A stretch of DNA of 64,000 nucleotides from Aureobasidium sp. EXF-3400 (lineage: Eukaryota > Ascomycota > Dothideomycetes > Dothideales > Saccotheciaceae): NCBI GenBank assembly GCA_024195585.1, contig SWBL01000303.1, positions 1 to 64,000 on the forward strand. Direction: 5' to 3'. A program made the translations under genes and the position numbers. How positions within the stretch are numbered: position 1 is the first letter of the stretch; the number at the start of each line of letters is the position of its first letter. Under the pieces are notes generated by a model. That model was given only the letters and a program-made list of their open reading frames with translations. It ran no database searches and was not told the origin of the DNA. Below are positions 54,255 to 64,000 of the stretch, one piece after another.

Positions 54255-57055
54255 TCATTTAGGTCGCGTCTCGACTCCAGCATACTCTCTGCCTGCAATG
54301 TAATCCAATGTCCGCTGGAAGTGTCTTCTTGGGTTGTCTAGACTCGAGCTGTTCTCATTTGTGTTGAGGTTCGAGTGAATCAGTTCGATCAGTCCGTTCA
54401 GATATTTGGTCGTCACCTGTTTATCGTCAGTATTGCGAGGGTCAGTATTCCGACGCGAGAAACTTACTGCATCATTCTCCTGGTCAAAGTAATAGACATA
54501 GCGATTGAGAATCTCGACGAACAGCTCGACTGACACTGCTGTGTCCATACAAGCATCAGCCACACGCAGCGCACGCTGCAGACACTCAAGAACTCTCTTG
54601 CCATCGCGATAGAGCTGTTGAAAAGATTAGCCGTTGTCAAAAATCTCAAAGACACCGTCCACGCCATACCTCTTTGCCTTCTTTACTCTCCTTGTTCTCT
54701 TCGCTTTCTTCTGCATTCTTTTCGACAGCCCACCACAAGTGACTGGCCAGATATACGGCACGACATTGATCGGGCTTCTTGAGCAGCTTGCTGCCGTGAA
54801 GTGCGCATTTTGTGATGAGAGTGTCGTAGTTCTCCCGGCTGAAGTTGCGCGCACCACTAAGGCTTTGTGCAATAACGCAAATCGCTTGGAATTGAGCCCT
54901 TGAGTCGCTAATGCTCTCTTCATAGACAGTGAAGGCTTGCGCGAAGAACTCATAAGCGACCTCCTCAAATCCGCATTGGTCGGCAACAGAACCGCAGGAT
55001 ATGAAGAGCCTTAATGCGAGATCAGGAACACCAGGCGTGGAAACTCTAGTATACAAAGTGGAGATTAGTGTATGACAGAACTTGTAGAGTGCAGAGGACT
55101 GGCTCGACCAGTCGTCTTGCAGATGCTCACGAGCCTTGAATCGGCGGGCAAGCTTGAGCGAGGCTGTGATCAATGCAGGTGTGGTGTACTTGATGCGCTC
55201 GTTGCCTTCTGCGTATGCATTACGGGCTAGTTGGAGTAGCTTGAACTGCGTGTTGCAATCCTCGCCACGAATGAGATGCACAATGCGTGCAAGCCATCCT
55301 TGTTCTTCGACAGTCTCGTCAGTCTCTGCAGCAGCTCTGCGCACCGGTCCACCAGGGTATCCGGAAGGTTGTTGCATGCCCTCCTTGATCAGAACCTTGA
55401 GAATCTCCAGTACCCCCTGTAGGTTTTCAGAAGTTGATATCCTGGTCTCATTGCGCAACAAGCTTCGGGCAACTTCTCCAGCTACCGATCGGCGAGTGGG
55501 ATATGGTTGAGCGTGGAGAAGAGGGATGAAACTTGGGATTGCAAGAGCTGTGAACAGGGAGAAGTAGGTCTTGACCGGCGCGAGAAGCATATCAAGAAGG
55601 TTGGCTTGAGACGCTTGCGAATGAAGGTCAGCCGAGTTGGCAAACCTTGAGACCTCTTTGTTTGCGTATTGGAAGACTTGATCGACGTATTCTAGTCGGT
55701 CAGGATAGATGTTCAAGGCAAGATTGATCAACGAGACAAGAAGCGCTGTGATATCCTGGATTGGCAGTCTTTGCATGCTGACAAGGTGAATGACTTGTTC
55801 GTGGAAGACTTCAAAGAGGCGCGCATTGTCGGGGATGCCTCTTTGCTTCTTAGCGTCGCCATTGGTATCGACTGAGTCTGTCTTGGTCGCTTCTTCAGCC
55901 GTCGAGTCAGGAGCAGTCTCAACAGGAGTGTCGTCTGCAGGTTTTGAATCTCCGTTCTGATGAGGTGCTTCATCACTGGCAGGAGCTGAGGCAGACTCTT
56001 GAGCAATCTTCATCTTCTCTAGCAATCTTGCAGTAGCTTCAGTTTCGGCCTTCTCACGATCTTCGGGAGAGTCAGACTCGGATTCACGAGCAGCATAGGC
56101 AGACAAGCGATCCATGAGGCCAATGACGATAGCTTTGACGTTGACGTGAGGGTTGAGACGGGCAGTGGCTGAGAGGAACTGATCGAGGGTGTGTAGGTGG
56201 AACTCGTCAGGGAAGACCTGGGTAATAACTTCAAGCAGATATTCTTGAGCGAGCACATCGCGACACTGGACGACCTGCTCAAGCAAGGGTTGGAGGATGG
56301 ACGACTTGTAGGCTTCGAGATCAACGAGTTGGCTGAGACGCACGAGGTTGCTACCAACAAGCAGCTGCAGCTCCTGACGTTCCTTTGTACGCTGCTCGCG
56401 CTCTCTCGAGTGGCCTTGATGTTGCAGTCTGACCCAGAGCTTGTTCATCTCGACAAAGTTGGTAAGGACGAAGTTGACAGAATCCTGGAGGTTGCCTTCG
56501 GGGCCTTGGCCTTGACCAGTTGGCAAGTAGTCTCTAGCCTGGCCACTGAGGTAGTAGCGGAGGAAGAGACCACGAATGGGATGTTGGACACCTCTGCTCA
56601 TCTCCATCATATCCTTCATTATCTCCTTGACGGGGGCATCCTCAATGCCCATGTAGACGGTGCCGACGGTAATCATGAGGTACAGGCGTGGAACGATGTT
56701 GCCTGCATATTGAACGAGCTCGTAGAGATCGGCAAGGTGATTGGTAGGATGTGAGTCGCGTAGGTAGACGGCGAGATGGCGCAAGGCATCGAAAACGGAC
56801 ATGTACAACTCATAGTACTGTTTGGGGCCGAGGCTGGAGGTGCGTAGTTCAGAGACGAGGGTGGAGCTGTGGCACTGGTCAGCAGTGCGAATTGAGGTAG
56901 GCCGAGTGGTCCGGTACGTGCCTGCACTTGAGGGCATCCATGAGCTTGCCCGGCGTGTCTAGGCAGCGGCGCATCAGGACCGTCTGCTGGCGCACGACGG
57001 TCAAGGCGTCTTCCAGCAGTCGTGCCTGGTCCTCGACCAGCGGCGGTGATGCCAT
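54255..57055 (-). CDS. VPS35: Retromer core subunit VPS35
   Basis: Alpha-solenoid cargo-binding core of retromer (VPS26-VPS29-VPS35), which recycles receptors from endosomes to the Golgi. Exons 57055-56922, 56866-54670, 54614-54468 and 54416-54255 give 879 aa. The diagnostic PRLYLMITVGTVYM motif (VPS26-binding side) lies near residue 108. Other family stretches are GPKQYYELYMSVFDALRHL, VQHPIRGLFLRYYL and, at the C-terminus, YVYYFDQENDAV. A charged, probably disordered insert sits in the middle (about residues 300-370). The first intron (56867-56921) has a GC donor (AG|GCACGT); no GT donor keeps the conserved LKCSSTLVSELRTSSL reading. Confidence 0.93.
56867..56921 (-). other. GC-AG intron in VPS35
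   Basis: The exon ends AAGTGCAG, the intron starts GCACGT and ends CCACAG, and the next exon starts CTCCACCCTC. A nearby GT (CAC|GTACCG) would break the reading frame. Confidence 0.75.
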
Positions 57056-57493
57056 TTTGGAGGGGAAGTTGTGTGAGGTGAGATGAGCGACGGCGCAATT
57101 GCTTCTACTCTGGTCGCATGACGACGGTATGCACCCACGACCTCCGCGTTAAGGGTGTCCGACAGTGCTCGGCCGGCCCGAGCTCCACCGCCGCCCGACA
57201 AGTTCCAGCCCGCCTCTGCCTCTGCATTCAGCCACTCCTCCACACTGCCAACGCTTTCGTGTTGCGTTATCATCACCGAGCATTCATTAACCTTAACTTT
57301 GTGCAATCACGCTGACACTCAAAGACCATTGTATGTGACGTTTTCTTTTGATCATTACTATGTATTACTATTCTATATATCATATGTGTCATCACCACAC
57401 GCTTGCCAGCAATCGTGGGTATTTATCCTCCATCCATATCGTGATTATCAGCATCCTCCTTGTCGAACATCACTATCGCTTCGAGACCTATGA
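57056..57493. promoter_or_regulatory. Intergenic, VPS35 promoter and 3' region of the secreted protein
   Basis: 438 bases between minus-strand genes. The part nearer 57493 is A/T-rich. No gene seen. Confidence 0.4.
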
Positions 57494-58390
57494 TCAATGT
57501 GAAGTACTGTTCCAGTGGTGTCCTGCAACACTTGGTGCCAGTGTAGGGAAGTTCTTGACAACGTACGACGTGTGCCACATTCCATTGTCGTAGTAAGATG
57601 TCGAAGTGGGCGCTACCGGTGCTGGGACCACAGTCTGTGTCTGCACCACAATGATTGTCGAAACTGCAGAGTTAGACCATGTGGATGACTTTGCACTGCT
57701 CGTCGAACTTGTGGCTTGGGCACTGCCAGACAGTGTGACTGTCACGTAGTCTGTGGTGAGTGCCCCACCAGTCACCTCGTATACAATCGAGTTGATTGAC
57801 ACTGATGGTGTTGTCGTGCTGCTGCTGCTGCTGCTGCTGCTGCGTGTCGAGGACACGGCGCTTGTGACTGTGCTGCTCTTGATGGTGTGGGATGTAGACG
57901 ATCCTGAAGATGACACCGGTGTATTTGTCGAGGACGAATCGGCAGATGATGTAGCCAATGGTGATGCCGATGCAAGCGATGTTGTGCTTGTTGACGATGG
58001 GGATGGTAATGATGGTGGCGATAGCGATGGCGATGACGATGGGGGCGATGATAGCGTTGAAGGAGTTTCTGAAGCCTGTGCTGACGTCGAAGAAGCAGCA
58101 GATTGAAGGCTGACCGATGTGGAAACAGCACTTGGTGTCTCCGTCACGGTCTTCACGGAAACAGTCGTTGCTGTAGCCGATGAATCGGTCACGGTCTTGT
58201 ACACAACCTCTGAGACGGTCGTAGGCCCCTCAGACTCGACAACAGTGGAGATCACTGTCGTTTGTGCTGCCTCAGTGCTCGTGGGTGCAGAACCACCATC
58301 TACGTTGACCACTGCATAGCTCACTGCCGGTCGGGGAAGAGCGTGGATGCCAGTGGCAAGGTACGCAAGAGCAAGTGCAACCGAACGCAT
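57494..58390 (-). CDS. Secreted Ser/Thr-rich protein
   Basis: Single exon, 298 aa. The signal peptide is about residues 1-18 (MRSVALALAYLATGIHAL). The chain is Ser/Thr/Val-rich with repeated TVISTVVESEG- and VKTVTETPSAV-like strips, a homopolymeric run of eight Ser (GCT repeat at 57818-57841 on the opposite strand) and SP-rich stretches, so heavy O-glycosylation is expected. The last 40 residues differ in character (SYYDNGMWHTSYVVKNFP, ending HHWNSTSH) and may form a small folded tail. There is no hydrophobic GPI tail. Function unknown; probably a cell-wall or extracellular protein. Confidence 0.75.
   Translation of the reverse strand: MRSVALALAYLATGIHALPRPAVSYAVVNVDGGSAPTSTEAAQTTVISTVVESEGPTTVSEVVYKTVTDSSATATTVSVKTVTETPSAVSTSVSLQSAASSTSAQASETPSTLSSPPSSSPSLSPPSLPSPSSTSTTSLASASPLATSSADSSSTNTPVSSSGSSTSHTIKSSTVTSAVSSTRSSSSSSSSTTTPSVSINSIVYEVTGGALTTDYVTVTLSGSAQATSSTSSAKSSTWSNSAVSTIIVVQTQTVVPAPVAPTSTSYYDNGMWHTSYVVKNFPTLAPSVAGHHWNSTSH
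57818..57841 (+). repeat. (GCT)8 coding microsatellite
   Basis: Eight GCT units that read as eight AGC Ser codons in the minus-strand secreted protein. Confidence 0.9.
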
Positions 58391-59353
58391 TGTTGCTCTT
58401 CTGAGGATTGTGGTAGAAGGTGTGATGGGAGTAAGATGGAGAGTGGTAGTTTTGAGAGGGATTTGATCGTGCAGGAGACGATGGAGGAGGGAGAGGCAGG
58501 TAAGAGACTCGAAATTGAAAACTTAGCTTGAGGGCAGTGTATGAGTAAGTGGGTCTACATGCTAGCCTGCTGATGACTGCTTTTAATATCTTGGTTGGCA
58601 CAAGGATGGCTGGTATATCGGTGGCTGGGAGGAGGTTGGGTAACCGTTGGAAACAAATGCCATGGAAACCGAGCAACATTCCAATAGGCTTGGCCTTCAA
58701 TATTCCATCAACGTTCTAACGTCCGGTATACGGCACTTTGAATGATAGGATAGGATATACGACAAAGGTGAGTGACGTGAGCAGAGTGGTTGCATGGAGT
58801 TTTGGAGGGTTGTCCCTCGTCGCAGACTGTCTCCGAACCTTGGCCGTCTGATGAGTAAGGACACCCACCTTAGGTACTAGTACGCGACAGGCCAAGGACC
58901 CAAGAATCAAAGCACTGAACATGTTTTGTCCAAGCTTTTCTTGCAGGTGATCAGATCAACGAAAGATCTCAATCTACATACTTTCTCTGTCGTCGTTGTA
59001 CGCTGTATAACTAATCATTGGCAGAGTAAATGCCCGAATTTTTTACACCTGAGATAGTTGGCTGTATCTTGTCTTGCTCTGTCTGGGGCTCCCGCTCTCT
59101 AGCCCACGGGCTTTGAACCTTGCTAGTTCAGTGCGGGTCGTTGTGTTTTTCGCTGTAGATTGTCTGGTCCTTTCGGCAATGAATGGCGTAGCAATTTGTT
59201 AAGTACCGTAGATTGATTTTTGCCTCCGTTATCAATCGACTTCTACATTTTCTCTTGTTGAGAAATAGATAAATCGATATTTTCAATATTTGCAACCTAT
59301 CCCAACACATTCCGACCCCAATCGTCCACAAGCATTCATTGCATTTCAAAGCC
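58391..59353. promoter_or_regulatory. Divergent intergenic region, secreted protein / ATG22-type permease
   Basis: 963 bases holding two promoters. No ORF with motifs and no RNA gene recognised. Confidence 0.4.
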
Positions 59354-61661
59354 ATGGCTTCTAATGATCCTGGTCTTGCACAACTGGGTGCAGAGGCCAA
59401 CGAGCCTATCAAAGGAGCGGTTCTTCAGTCAGTTGACCTCGAAGAAGTCGAGTGTCCAGTAGCTCCTGACCAGCTAGACGAACGATATGCGACTTCGCGC
59501 TGGGAGATTTGGTGATTTTTGTCACCAACGCTGTGATCAGAGCAGGCTAACAAGTCAGGTCTTGGTATTTATACTACGTTGGAGGTATCCTTTTTTTTCT
59601 TTGCAGAAAAGAAATTGAATTCATGGACTAACAGACGAATAGCAAACGGATTGTCGCTCTTCAACTTTGGTCCCACAGCGTTTCAGAATCTGCTATATCA
59701 GCAAGCTGGTGACAGTGAGATCTTGCACTTTATGGGATCTGATCGCACAATCAACTCAATTGTCCTTCTCAGCAATGGGATATCGTTCGCCATACAGGTG
59801 GTTTTGTTCTTGATCTTGGGAGCTTACGCAGACTTCGGTACCCTTCGTTCTAAGATACTGATTGGACTCTCTATTATCGCCTATGCAATTGGTTTCGGAT
59901 GGCTCGGTGTACACACAGCAGACAAGTGGCAGATCGGAACTGGCCTTTACGTCGTCGGCTTGCTCGGATACCAGGTACACACTCCTTAGCGAATTCCAAA
60001 TTCCATGGCCACCGTCCTGCTGTCTAGATGAACTAACACCGTTTAAGTTGACATTAAGTTTTTGGGCTGCCGCCTTCCCAGCTCTGGCCAGAAACACTAG
60101 GGAGATCCGAGAGAAGGCACGAGATTTTGCAGATGGTACCATTACCCGCGAGGAATACGATCATGCAGACAGCATGAAAAGAAACGAGTTAAGTAATGTA
60201 AGTCAAAGCTGCTACAACCACTACGGTTTCCCTAAGCCTTGTCTCTTTTGTGGTATCTGATCCCATTGGATAATCCAAAGACTTCGTCTGCTAGAATGAT
60301 ATTTGCTCTATCAAGATCGAGTGTCAATTTAGAGCAGACTTTGGTATTCACCGCACGTTGTGCTTACGATAACAGGTTGCTTTTTACGTCCAATCTTGCG
60401 GCGAAATAATCATCCTTGTAAGGAACCTTCCATATCGCGTTAGTGTCAGCCCACTGACCACAAAAAGGCCATTATCGTTGGGATCATGTTCGCAATGCAT
60501 GTGGATGATTCCACTGCAAACAACAACTACGGTTTATCCGTCTTGATCGCCTTTTCGAGCGGTGTATGGCTGCTCCTCTCACTTCCATGGTTCTTCATGG
60601 AGAAGAAACGACCTGGCATGCAAGCAGATTCATCAATCCTAGTAGCTGGCATTTCACAACTCTGGTACGCCGTCACGCAGATCTGGCAACTTCGACAATC
60701 CTTCTGTTACCTCATCGGATACTTCTTGCTAGGAGACTCGTTGAACACAATTGTGACGGTGATTGGCACTCTACAGAATGCCGTAGTCACTTACAACACG
60801 CTTGAGTTGACATATCTTCTGCTCGTCGGTATTGCCGCTCAGGCTCTAGGAATTGGTGCATTCTGTAGGTTGGACTGGATCTATCTCTGCTAGCACACTA
60901 CTGACTATCTCAGGGTATGTACAGAAGCGCTATGGGCTGTCTACAAAGACTATGTTCAACGCTGTTGCGATTGGAATTATTTTGCTAGCCGCCTGGGGCA
61001 TGGTCGGCATTTTCACGCAGGTATGCGCATTGAATCGTTTCTCCATTTCAATAAACTAACGCCGTAACAGAAAGTAGGATACAAGGTCAAGATTGAGTTC
61101 TGGTTCTATGTGCGACGCCCTGTTCGAGTTTGGTGATAACTATGGCTGACGTCTCGACAGCAAGTCTTCTATGGCATCTTCGTTTGCCCTTGGTATGATT
61201 AATCGTTCTATTTCACATGAATCATGCTAATTGTGCCGTCGTTACAGGTATTCTTATTCCCTCGTAATGATCTCGGAGGTTACTCCTCGAGGCAAAGAGT
61301 ACCTGTTCTTCTCTTTGTTCTCCATGGTCGGCAAGACATCAGCATTCATTGGGTAAGTATACTCAAGGTCCGCATATCACGAGCACGGCGGGCCCCATAT
61401 GTTGTTCTTGCCTCAAACAAATCTGAAGCATCACTCCTTTCACAAGAATTTCGCTAACTTTACCCTCCTAGTCCTCTGGTCTCGTCAGCAATCATTGACG
61501 CGAGTCCTTCGCACAACAACAGTACACCCTTCTACTTCCTGCTTGCGCTCAGCTTGGTCAGCTTCTTGTTCATCTTCTTCTTTGTCGATCTGAGCAAGAG
61601 CCAAGCTGAGCAGGCTGAGTTCTTACGCAAGGAGAAAGAGGCTCGCAGCAAGGCCATTTAG
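59354..61661 (+). CDS. ATG22-type vacuolar permease
   Basis: MFS transporter of the ATG22 family; yeast ATG22 exports amino acids from the vacuole after autophagy. Eleven exons (59354-59511, 59559-59584, 59643-59974, 60048-60197, 60376-60417, 60468-60864, 60914-61020, 61071-61109, 61161-61192, 61248-61352, 61472-61661) give 525 aa with about twelve helices. Family motifs: SWYLYYVGANGLSLFNFGP, ALARNTREIREKA in the long loop, and SEVTPRGKEYLFFSLFSMVG near the end. It has an acidic cytosolic N-terminus and a charged C-terminus (LRKEKEARSKAI). The intron density is the highest in the window, with several exons under 45 nt. Whether it is the ATG22 orthologue or a paralogue cannot be settled here. 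Confidence 0.87.
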
Positions 61662-62096
61662 AGCGAGAGCCGAATGTTTTGTGCCTCTCAGGGACGTTGC
61701 TTTATGAGCAGAACACATTGTGCGATTTTGCAGCTTTGTGTGTTCTCCGACTGTACAGCCTCCCCGTGTGCAAAAGTCTGTAACTTCCTTCGTACTCCTA
61801 CTACGGTAAAGAGCAAAGTATATACTATAAAAAGGCACGAATGTATTCGGGAATGGAGGCGTAGCTACAGAGAGCCAATAAATTGCCGCTCCTTAATGGG
61901 CACTGTCCTAATTCCTATAGTATTATGCATTGCTATAGCTACATGCGTTACATACTTTAGCACACGGGGAGGAGGGAAAGAGTGAGAAGGACAAACCTGA
62001 GCAAATGAACAGAAAAGTATGTATTTGTACATGGGTTGGTATCTAAAAGCTTGTTCGCTCGATCTTTTTTTTCCCCTAAGATAGCATGTTTACTCC
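61662..62096. other. Convergent intergenic region holding miniature element C
   Basis: 435 bases between the permease and thiolase stops; half of it is the element at 61759-61972. Confidence 0.5.
61759..61972 (+). mobile_element. Miniature inverted-repeat element, copy C
   Basis: 214 bases with the best-preserved ends of the three copies: left CCTCCCCGTGTGCAAAAGTC, right (on the minus strand) CCTCCCCGTGTGCTAAAGTA, both followed by TGTAAC. Internal blocks CTATAAAAAGGCAC, CTCCTTAATGGGCACTGTCC and TAGTATTATGCATTGCTATA match copy A in the same order. No coding capacity. Sits about 100 bases past the stop of the ATG22-type gene. No clear target-site duplication. Confidence 0.72.
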
Positions 62097-63341
62097 TCAG
62101 AATTCGCGAACAATAAGACTTGCCATTCCCATACCAGTCCCGATACACATCGAGATCAGACCAATCTCCTGGCCTTGTCTCTCCATCTCTGGCAGAAGGG
62201 TGGCGAGCTGTCTAGCTCCAGTGGCACCCAGGGGGTGACCAAGGGCAATAGCACCACCCTTGGGGTTGACCTTGTCCTCGGAAATGCCAAGGGTTCGGAT
62301 GCAGTGAATGGCTTGACTAGCGAATGCTTCGTTGATCTCCCAAATGCCAACATCAGCTGTGGAGATTCCAGTGTACTCAAGCAACTTGGGGATGGCGATA
62401 GCAGGACCAATGCCCATCTCGTCGGGCTTGCAACCGACGACCTGAGTACCTGCCCACTTGCCAATGATGTTCTTCTCGAGACCAAGCTGGGTAGCTGTGC
62501 TTCTTCTCATGAGTAGAGCGGCGGCTGCGCCGTCAGAGACTTGACTGCTGTTTCCGGCTGTGGCAGCACCATCAGGCTTGAAAGCAGGCTTCATTCCTGC
62601 CAGACTTTCTGGGGTGCTCTTAGGTCTGATTCCATCATCCTTGCTGACAACGATCTCCTCGGTCACCTCAGGAGTCTCCGGGTTGGGATGCGTTTTTGTC
62701 TTGACGGGAACGATCTCGTTATCAAATAGTCCATCTCTTTGCGCCTTGGCTGCCTTTTGGTGTGAGTTTGCAGCAAATGCGTCCTGGTCTGCTCTTGAGA
62801 CTCCATAACGCTCGGCTACATTCTCGGCGGTGAGACCCATAGACATGATACAGTCCTTGGCGTCCTTGACGGATGTGTTCTTGAGTTCATCCCAGAGCTG
62901 TGTGGGGATGGCTCGGCTGCCGTAGTTTCTGGTCATGCTCTCCATACCGCCACCAACGCCCACGTCGATGCTGCCGACAGCAATGGAATGGGCAATACCA
63001 GTGATGGCTGCAAGACCACTTGAACATGCTCTGTTGACGGTTTGGAACGAGGAGGTTTCTGGGTATCCTACATGCAATGAAGCCATTCTGCCTGCCTTGC
63101 TGCCACCAAGTTCTGAGAGGACATTGCCTATTTGAATGTCCTGGATTCTGGCAGGGTCGAGGTTCGGGTTGGCTTCGAGAGTGGCCTTCAGGACGTGTGC
63201 AAGCAATTCATGATCGTAAGCATCCTTGAATCCTCCTTTCTTTGCACGAGTGACTGGGGTTCGTAGTGCTGACAGGATAACGACGTCGTTGGGCTGCTTG
63301 GACAGAATGTTTTTGACGCCTTTTTGAATGAAGCCAGACAT
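62097..63341 (-). CDS. 3-ketoacyl-CoA thiolase
   Basis: Thiolase that cleaves 3-ketoacyl-CoA to acetyl-CoA in the last step of beta-oxidation. Single exon, 414 aa. The nucleophile Cys is in NRACSSGLAAI. Other active-site blocks are GGMESMT, NEAFASQA, GHPLGATGARQLATL (His) and the second catalytic Cys in CIGTGMGMA. The overall pattern (ILSALRTPVTRAKKGGFKD start; SKDDGIRPKSTPESLAGMK) fits the POT1/ACAA1 peroxisomal class rather than acetoacetyl-CoA thiolase. However, the C-terminus (IVREF) is not PTS1, and I cannot see a canonical PTS2 in the basic N-terminus MSGFIQKGVKNILSKQPND, so location is uncertain. Confidence 0.9.
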   Translation of the reverse strand: MSGFIQKGVKNILSKQPNDVVILSALRTPVTRAKKGGFKDAYDHELLAHVLKATLEANPNLDPARIQDIQIGNVLSELGGSKAGRMASLHVGYPETSSFQTVNRACSSGLAAITGIAHSIAVGSIDVGVGGGMESMTRNYGSRAIPTQLWDELKNTSVKDAKDCIMSMGLTAENVAERYGVSRADQDAFAANSHQKAAKAQRDGLFDNEIVPVKTKTHPNPETPEVTEEIVVSKDDGIRPKSTPESLAGMKPAFKPDGAATAGNSSQVSDGAAAALLMRRSTATQLGLEKNIIGKWAGTQVVGCKPDEMGIGPAIAIPKLLEYTGISTADVGIWEINEAFASQAIHCIRTLGISEDKVNPKGGAIALGHPLGATGARQLATLLPEMERQGQEIGLISMCIGTGMGMASLIVREF

Positions 63342-64000
63342 GGTGATGAAGATATAAGATAAATCAACCGTAAGCTGTGAGGATCCGGAGTGCACACGAG
63401 GAATCAGGAGAAGGTATCGCCATCTTTGTCACGATGGCAAAGGTAGCTACTTGAGTCTGGGGCCTCTTTGCGGGGAGAAGACGGAAGTGTTCTTCGGCAC
63501 TGGGTCATCTTTCGGCAGTCCTCCACGGCCTGACCGTCTTCCCGCGCAGGCTATCCGGCCGGAAAATCGTGACAGGCCTCGAATGAGTCCATTTTTGTAT
63601 ACTCGAATGTCACAAGTCAAGGATCGTTGTTCTACAAGGACAGCATTGGATGACTTGGCTGGACATTTTCAAAATATTGTGTAGCTGACTTTGTCTTCAA
63701 ACATCACGATTAAACAATGTCCAGGGCTTCTGGCAGCCACTCAACGTCTCGATGACTTTCTTCCATCCCGAACGTCGGCTATGACACGAATAAGGCACAA
63801 CAGGGGTCGTGTTTTACTTGTGGAGAACGAAAAAGAAATGGTCCCTTGATTCCACACTGACTGAGAGAAACGCGCTAGGTATATACAATCGACGGTGATT
63901 GACTGTCTGCAAATTAAACGCCGAAAGGGAACAATCCTCCCACTACAAAGCCACACCATCTGCCGTTTAGATACCGAGAGAGAACTCGACACCGACGTCG
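63342..64000. promoter_or_regulatory. Thiolase promoter region to window end
   Basis: 659 bases. The open frame at 63741-63992 (-) has no motif; a gene continuing beyond the window cannot be excluded. Nothing else seen. Confidence 0.35.

Noticed and set aside
10299..61661. KES1, VPS41, ARL1, VPS35 and ATG22-type genes as a trafficking gene cluster
   Set aside because: They are spread over 50 kb with unrelated genes between them and are unlinked in other fungi as far as I know; chance is the simpler explanation.
63741..63992. 83-codon open frame near the right end
   Set aside because: No motif, and the window ends too soon to judge a continuing gene.
1..64000. CRISPR array, phage or bacterial defence system
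   Set aside because: No regularly spaced repeats and no such genes; the window is ordinary fungal nuclear DNA.

Overview
The window is nuclear DNA from a filamentous ascomycete fungus (Pezizomycotina; a Dothideomycete or a related black-yeast-like lineage is my inference). The evidence is spliced genes with short introns of mostly 46-65 nt, near-universal GT-AG borders, about one gene per 2.3 kb on both strands, fungal-specific families (SPT7, LDB17/SPIN90, a Zn2Cys6 regulator, an ATG22-type permease, Ser/Thr-rich wall proteins), and no operon structure. I support 28 protein-coding genes. I rebuilt their exons by hand from splice signals, protein family motifs and reading-frame arithmetic. 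I recognised no tRNA, rRNA or CRISPR array.

Left third (1-25 kb): VanZ-like membrane protein (-), SPT7 SAGA subunit (+), a 66-aa conserved small protein (-), a membrane-anchored GH43 glycosidase (+), a gene-poor 1.8-kb stretch with two copies of a miniature inverted-repeat element, an OSH4/KES1-type oxysterol-binding protein (-), a ubiquitin-like/AN1 zinc-finger protein (-), a 2.2-kb stretch with no convincing gene, a monocarboxylate-type MFS transporter (+), LDB17/SPIN90 (+), a secreted Ser/Thr-rich protein (+), APC2 (-) and prenylcysteine oxidase (+).

Middle (25-48 kb): SMC4 condensin subunit (+), two head-to-head GPI-type Ser/Thr-rich wall proteins, an RMD1/RMND1-like mitochondrial DUF155 protein (-) divergent from VPS41 (+), TMA16 (-) divergent from EXO1 (+), an unrecognised 281-aa protein (-), and MAM33 (-) divergent from the citrate carrier CTP1 (+).

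Right part (48-64 kb): a Zn2Cys6 transcription factor (+) tail-to-tail with an ABM-domain protein (-), ARL1 (-), VPS35 (-), another secreted Ser-rich protein (-), an ATG22-type permease with eleven exons (+), a third copy of the miniature element, and a 3-ketoacyl-CoA thiolase (-).

Most genes are conserved housekeeping genes: chromatin and cell cycle (SPT7, APC2, SMC4, EXO1), endolysosomal trafficking (KES1, VPS41, ARL1, VPS35, ATG22) and mitochondria (RMD1-like, MAM33, CTP1). I see no defence island, secondary-metabolite cluster or obvious new multi-gene system. The least explained material is the miniature inverted-repeat family (three copies, one carrying an internal insertion of a second repeat), an inverted repeat in the promoter of the 66-aa gene, two GC-AG introns, an 8-nt microexon, a Ubl ending in LRGG directly before an AN1 finger, and a conserved-looking protein of unknown function.
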